Source: Clostridia bacterium
GTDB taxonomy: Bacteria > Bacillota > Clostridia > Oscillospirales > CAG-272
Length of the DNA stretch: 7,195 bases
Direction of reading: 5' to 3'
NCBI GenBank assembly: GCA_017452215.1
Contig: JAFTMU010000200.1
Location: 1-7,195 of the forward strand
The position numbers were made by a program, and so were the translations under genes. The notes under the pieces were generated by a model, which made no database searches, was not told the DNA's origin, and saw nothing but the letters and a program-made list of their open reading frames with translations. Of this stretch, positions 6,203-7,195 are shown one piece after another (position 1 is the stretch's first letter; every line of letters starts with the position of its first letter).

Positions 6203-6288
6203 GGTGCGGGTAAAAGGACTTGAACCTTCACGAAGTTGCCCCCACTAGAACCTGAATCTAGCGCGTCTGCCAATTCCGCCATACCCGC
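6202..6288 (-). tRNA. tRNA-Leu (anticodon CAG)
   Basis: An 87-nt class II tRNA. The acceptor stem GCGGGTA (starting at 6288) pairs with TACCCGC, followed by discriminator A and an encoded CCA (6202-6204). The anticodon stem-loop is CTAGA-TTCAGGT-TCTAG, placing CAG (6252-6254 on the plus strand reads CTG) at positions 34-36, so it decodes CUG leucine. A long variable arm (GGGG/CTTC with two G-U pairs) and the T-arm GAAGG-TTCAAGT-CCTTT are typical of tRNA-Leu. It has its own perfect promoter and an immediate terminator, so it is transcribed alone. Confidence 0.96.
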
Positions 6289-6300
6289 ATAACAGAATGT

Positions 6301-6329
6301 ATTATATCACATCAAATTGCTTTTGTCAA
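6301..6329 (-). promoter_or_regulatory. Consensus promoter of tRNA-Leu
   Basis: On the minus strand TTGACA (6324-6329), a 17-nt spacer and TATAAT (6301-6306) match the consensus perfectly, 12 nt upstream of the mature tRNA 5' end. The T-tracts just upstream (6333-6369) are suitably placed for an UP element or upstream curvature. Confidence 0.9.
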
Positions 6330-6332
6330 TAC

Positions 6333-6369
6333 TTTTTTTGAGATTTTTATCATTTTTTTGCCTTTTTTT
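6333..6369. other. Phased T-tracts, predicted curved DNA
   Basis: Four T runs at 6333-6339 (7), 6344-6348 (5), 6353-6359 (7) and 6363-6369 (7) have centres at 6336, 6346, 6356 and 6366. The spacing is exactly 10 bp, close to one helical turn, which is the classic arrangement for intrinsically bent DNA. The block lies between the two divergent -35 boxes of the tRNA-Leu and DeoR-family genes. Confidence 0.7.
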
Positions 6370-6378
6370 AAAAGCCGC

Positions 6379-6407
6379 TTGACAAACCTGCATATATGTG
6401 TTATTAT
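6379..6407 (+). promoter_or_regulatory. Promoter of the DeoR-family regulator
   Basis: TTGACA (6379-6384), a 17-nt spacer and TATTAT (6402-6407) lie about 27 nt before the ATG at 6434. The -10 box overlaps the start of the first copy of the TATGTGG-type repeat, so a repressor bound there would block RNA polymerase. Confidence 0.82.
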
Positions 6408-6440
6408 GTGGATATGTTTGGAGGTATGTGGAAATGTTTG
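6405..6440 (+). repeat. Direct repeat spanning the DeoR gene start, possible operator
   Basis: TATGTGGATATGTTTG (6405-6420) and TATGTGGAAATGTTTG (6425-6440) are 15/16 identical with a 20-bp period. A further TATGTG lies at 6395-6400, 10 bp upstream. The copies bracket the GGAGG ribosome binding site (6420-6424) and the second covers the ATG. Such helically phased direct repeats suit an autoregulatory operator for the downstream repressor, which is an inference. Confidence 0.55.
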
Positions 6441-7195
6441 CAAAAGAAAGACAAGATAAAATCTACGAGCTGCTGCAATCCAGCGGTGCCGTGTTGACCT
6501 CGGAATTGGTCAAGCGCTTTGCCACTTCGACCGAGACCGTTCGCCGTGACCTTTTGACAATGGAACAGCAAGGAAAGCTTCTGCGGGTTCACGGAGGCGC
6601 CATGCTCCAAGGCGCAATGCAATCCCCCATGGAGTTAAAGCAACGCCATGAAGCCCACCACAACGGAAAGCGTGCGCTGGCAAAAAAGGCGCTGGAATTC
6701 ATCTCGGAAAACGATGTGATCGCCATCGATGAGGGCAGCACTGCCATCTTTCTCTCCGAAGCGATCAAGGAACGCTTCACAAAGCTTACCGTCATCACCC
6801 ACTCGCTTGACGTGTTCTCCATTCTCGCCAACCATAAGGAGATCTCCGTGATCCTCTGCGGCGGCTTTTATCTCAGGGAGGAGAGAGCGTTTTGCGGAGA
6901 GCCCACCCTCGGCATGCTCCGTGATCTCCACGCAAAAAAGGCATTCCTTTTCCCGGGTGCCGTTTCCTTGGAATACGGCATATGTAGCTACCACAACGGT
7001 CTCTTGCAGATTCAAAAACAACTTGGCGCCTCCTCGGATTCAGTTTTCGTTTTGGCGGATAGTAGCAAATTTGAAAAGCGCTCCCTCTTAAAGATGGACG
7101 ACATGAGCCCCCGTTATTCCTATATTACCGATGACGGTCTCCCCGAATCCCTCAAAGCCCTCTACCGTGAAAATGGAATCCAAGTATACATAGGA
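6434..7195 (+). CDS. DeoR/GlpR-family transcriptional repressor (3' end cut by window)
   Basis: A frame of 254 codons open to the right edge; family members are about 250-260 residues, so only the last few residues are probably missing. The ATG at 6434 has GGAGG 9 nt upstream. The N-terminal winged HTH (about 5-57) carries the family hallmark STETVRRDL (32-40) and ends in GKLLRVHGGA (47-56). The C-terminal effector domain (DeoRC type, about 73-235) has IDEGSTA (98-104), THSLDV, LCGGFYLREE (141-150) and LADSSKFEK (207-215), corresponding to the sugar-phosphate-sensing motifs of the family. The usual D-x-G-(T/S)-T pocket reads DEGST. The family represses sugar or nucleoside catabolic operons and responds to phosphorylated intermediates; the inducer here is unknown and the target operon may lie beyond the window. 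It is divergent from tRNA-Leu, with probable autoregulation through the repeats at its promoter. Confidence 0.93.
   Translation, partial: MFAKERQDKIYELLQSSGAVLTSELVKRFATSTETVRRDLLTMEQQGKLLRVHGGAMLQGAMQSPMELKQRHEAHHNGKRALAKKALEFISENDVIAIDEGSTAIFLSEAIKERFTKLTVITHSLDVFSILANHKEISVILCGGFYLREERAFCGEPTLGMLRDLHAKKAFLFPGAVSLEYGICSYHNGLLQIQKQLGASSDSVFVLADSSKFEKRSLLKMDDMSPRYSYITDDGLPESLKALYRENGIQVYIG

Noticed and set aside
5687..6223. Plus-strand frame of 178 codons
   Set aside because: It runs antisense through the lipoprotein signal peptide and promoter, then through the tRNA terminator and into the antisense strand of the tRNA. It has no ribosome binding site and a low-complexity basic product.
6006..6344. 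Shared 13-mer CTTTTTTTGAGAT at 6006-6018 and 6332-6344 as attachment-site repeats
   Set aside because: The match is mostly a T-run in AT-rich DNA and does not extend, so it is not evidence of an integration duplication.
6404..7021. Minus-strand frames opposite the DeoR-family gene
   Set aside because: They are antisense to a clearly recognisable regulator with conserved motifs and have no translation signals of their own.
1..7195. CRISPR array, insertion sequence, integrase, toxin-antitoxin pair or rRNA
   Set aside because: I looked for regularly spaced repeats, transposase or recombinase motifs, terminal inverted repeats around genes, and conserved rRNA segments on both strands, and found none.

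Overview
The window looks like chromosomal DNA of a mid/low-GC Gram-positive anaerobe, most likely class Clostridia (Bacillota), of the kind common in gut communities. The evidence is strong AAGGAGG-type ribosome binding sites before nearly every gene, two probable TTG starts, several near-perfect TTGACA-17-TATAAT promoters, several MKK-type lipoprotein signal peptides, and a lipoprotein resembling the DUF5104 family known from Firmicutes. I cannot assign a genus.

Layout. All genes except the last lie on the minus strand. From the right: a DeoR/GlpR-type repressor (6434 to the right edge, plus strand) is divergent from a tRNA-Leu(CAG) gene (6202-6288). The 145 bp between them holds two strong promoters, four helically phased T-tracts and a phased TATGTG repeat that runs into the repressor start codon. 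A bidirectional hairpin terminator directly follows the tRNA CCA end. Next comes a tight two-gene operon (5916 to 3201) of large lipoproteins that share domains and have a 10-nt gap between them. It is followed by a membrane-anchored alpha/beta hydrolase with an intact Ser-Asp-His triad (2173-3120). A non-coding stretch with two perfect long hairpins separates this from a small lipoprotein (1543-1938), a small membrane-anchored protein (795-1361) with a classical terminator, and a DUF5104-like lipoprotein (84-638). A gene start truncated by the left edge (1-56) completes the window.

Working together. Five of the seven minus-strand protein genes with enough sequence to judge are predicted to be exported or surface-anchored; the hydrolase also has an N-terminal membrane anchor, and the left-edge gene is too short to judge. 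The window therefore reads as a cell-envelope lipoprotein cluster next to a tRNA-Leu and a sugar-type regulator. No substrate can be read from the sequence. The lipoprotein genes are visibly more AT-rich (about 38% GC in a sampled line) than the hydrolase (about 53% in a sampled line), which suggests a mosaic origin. I see no transposase, integrase, CRISPR array or rRNA, and no clear defence system.
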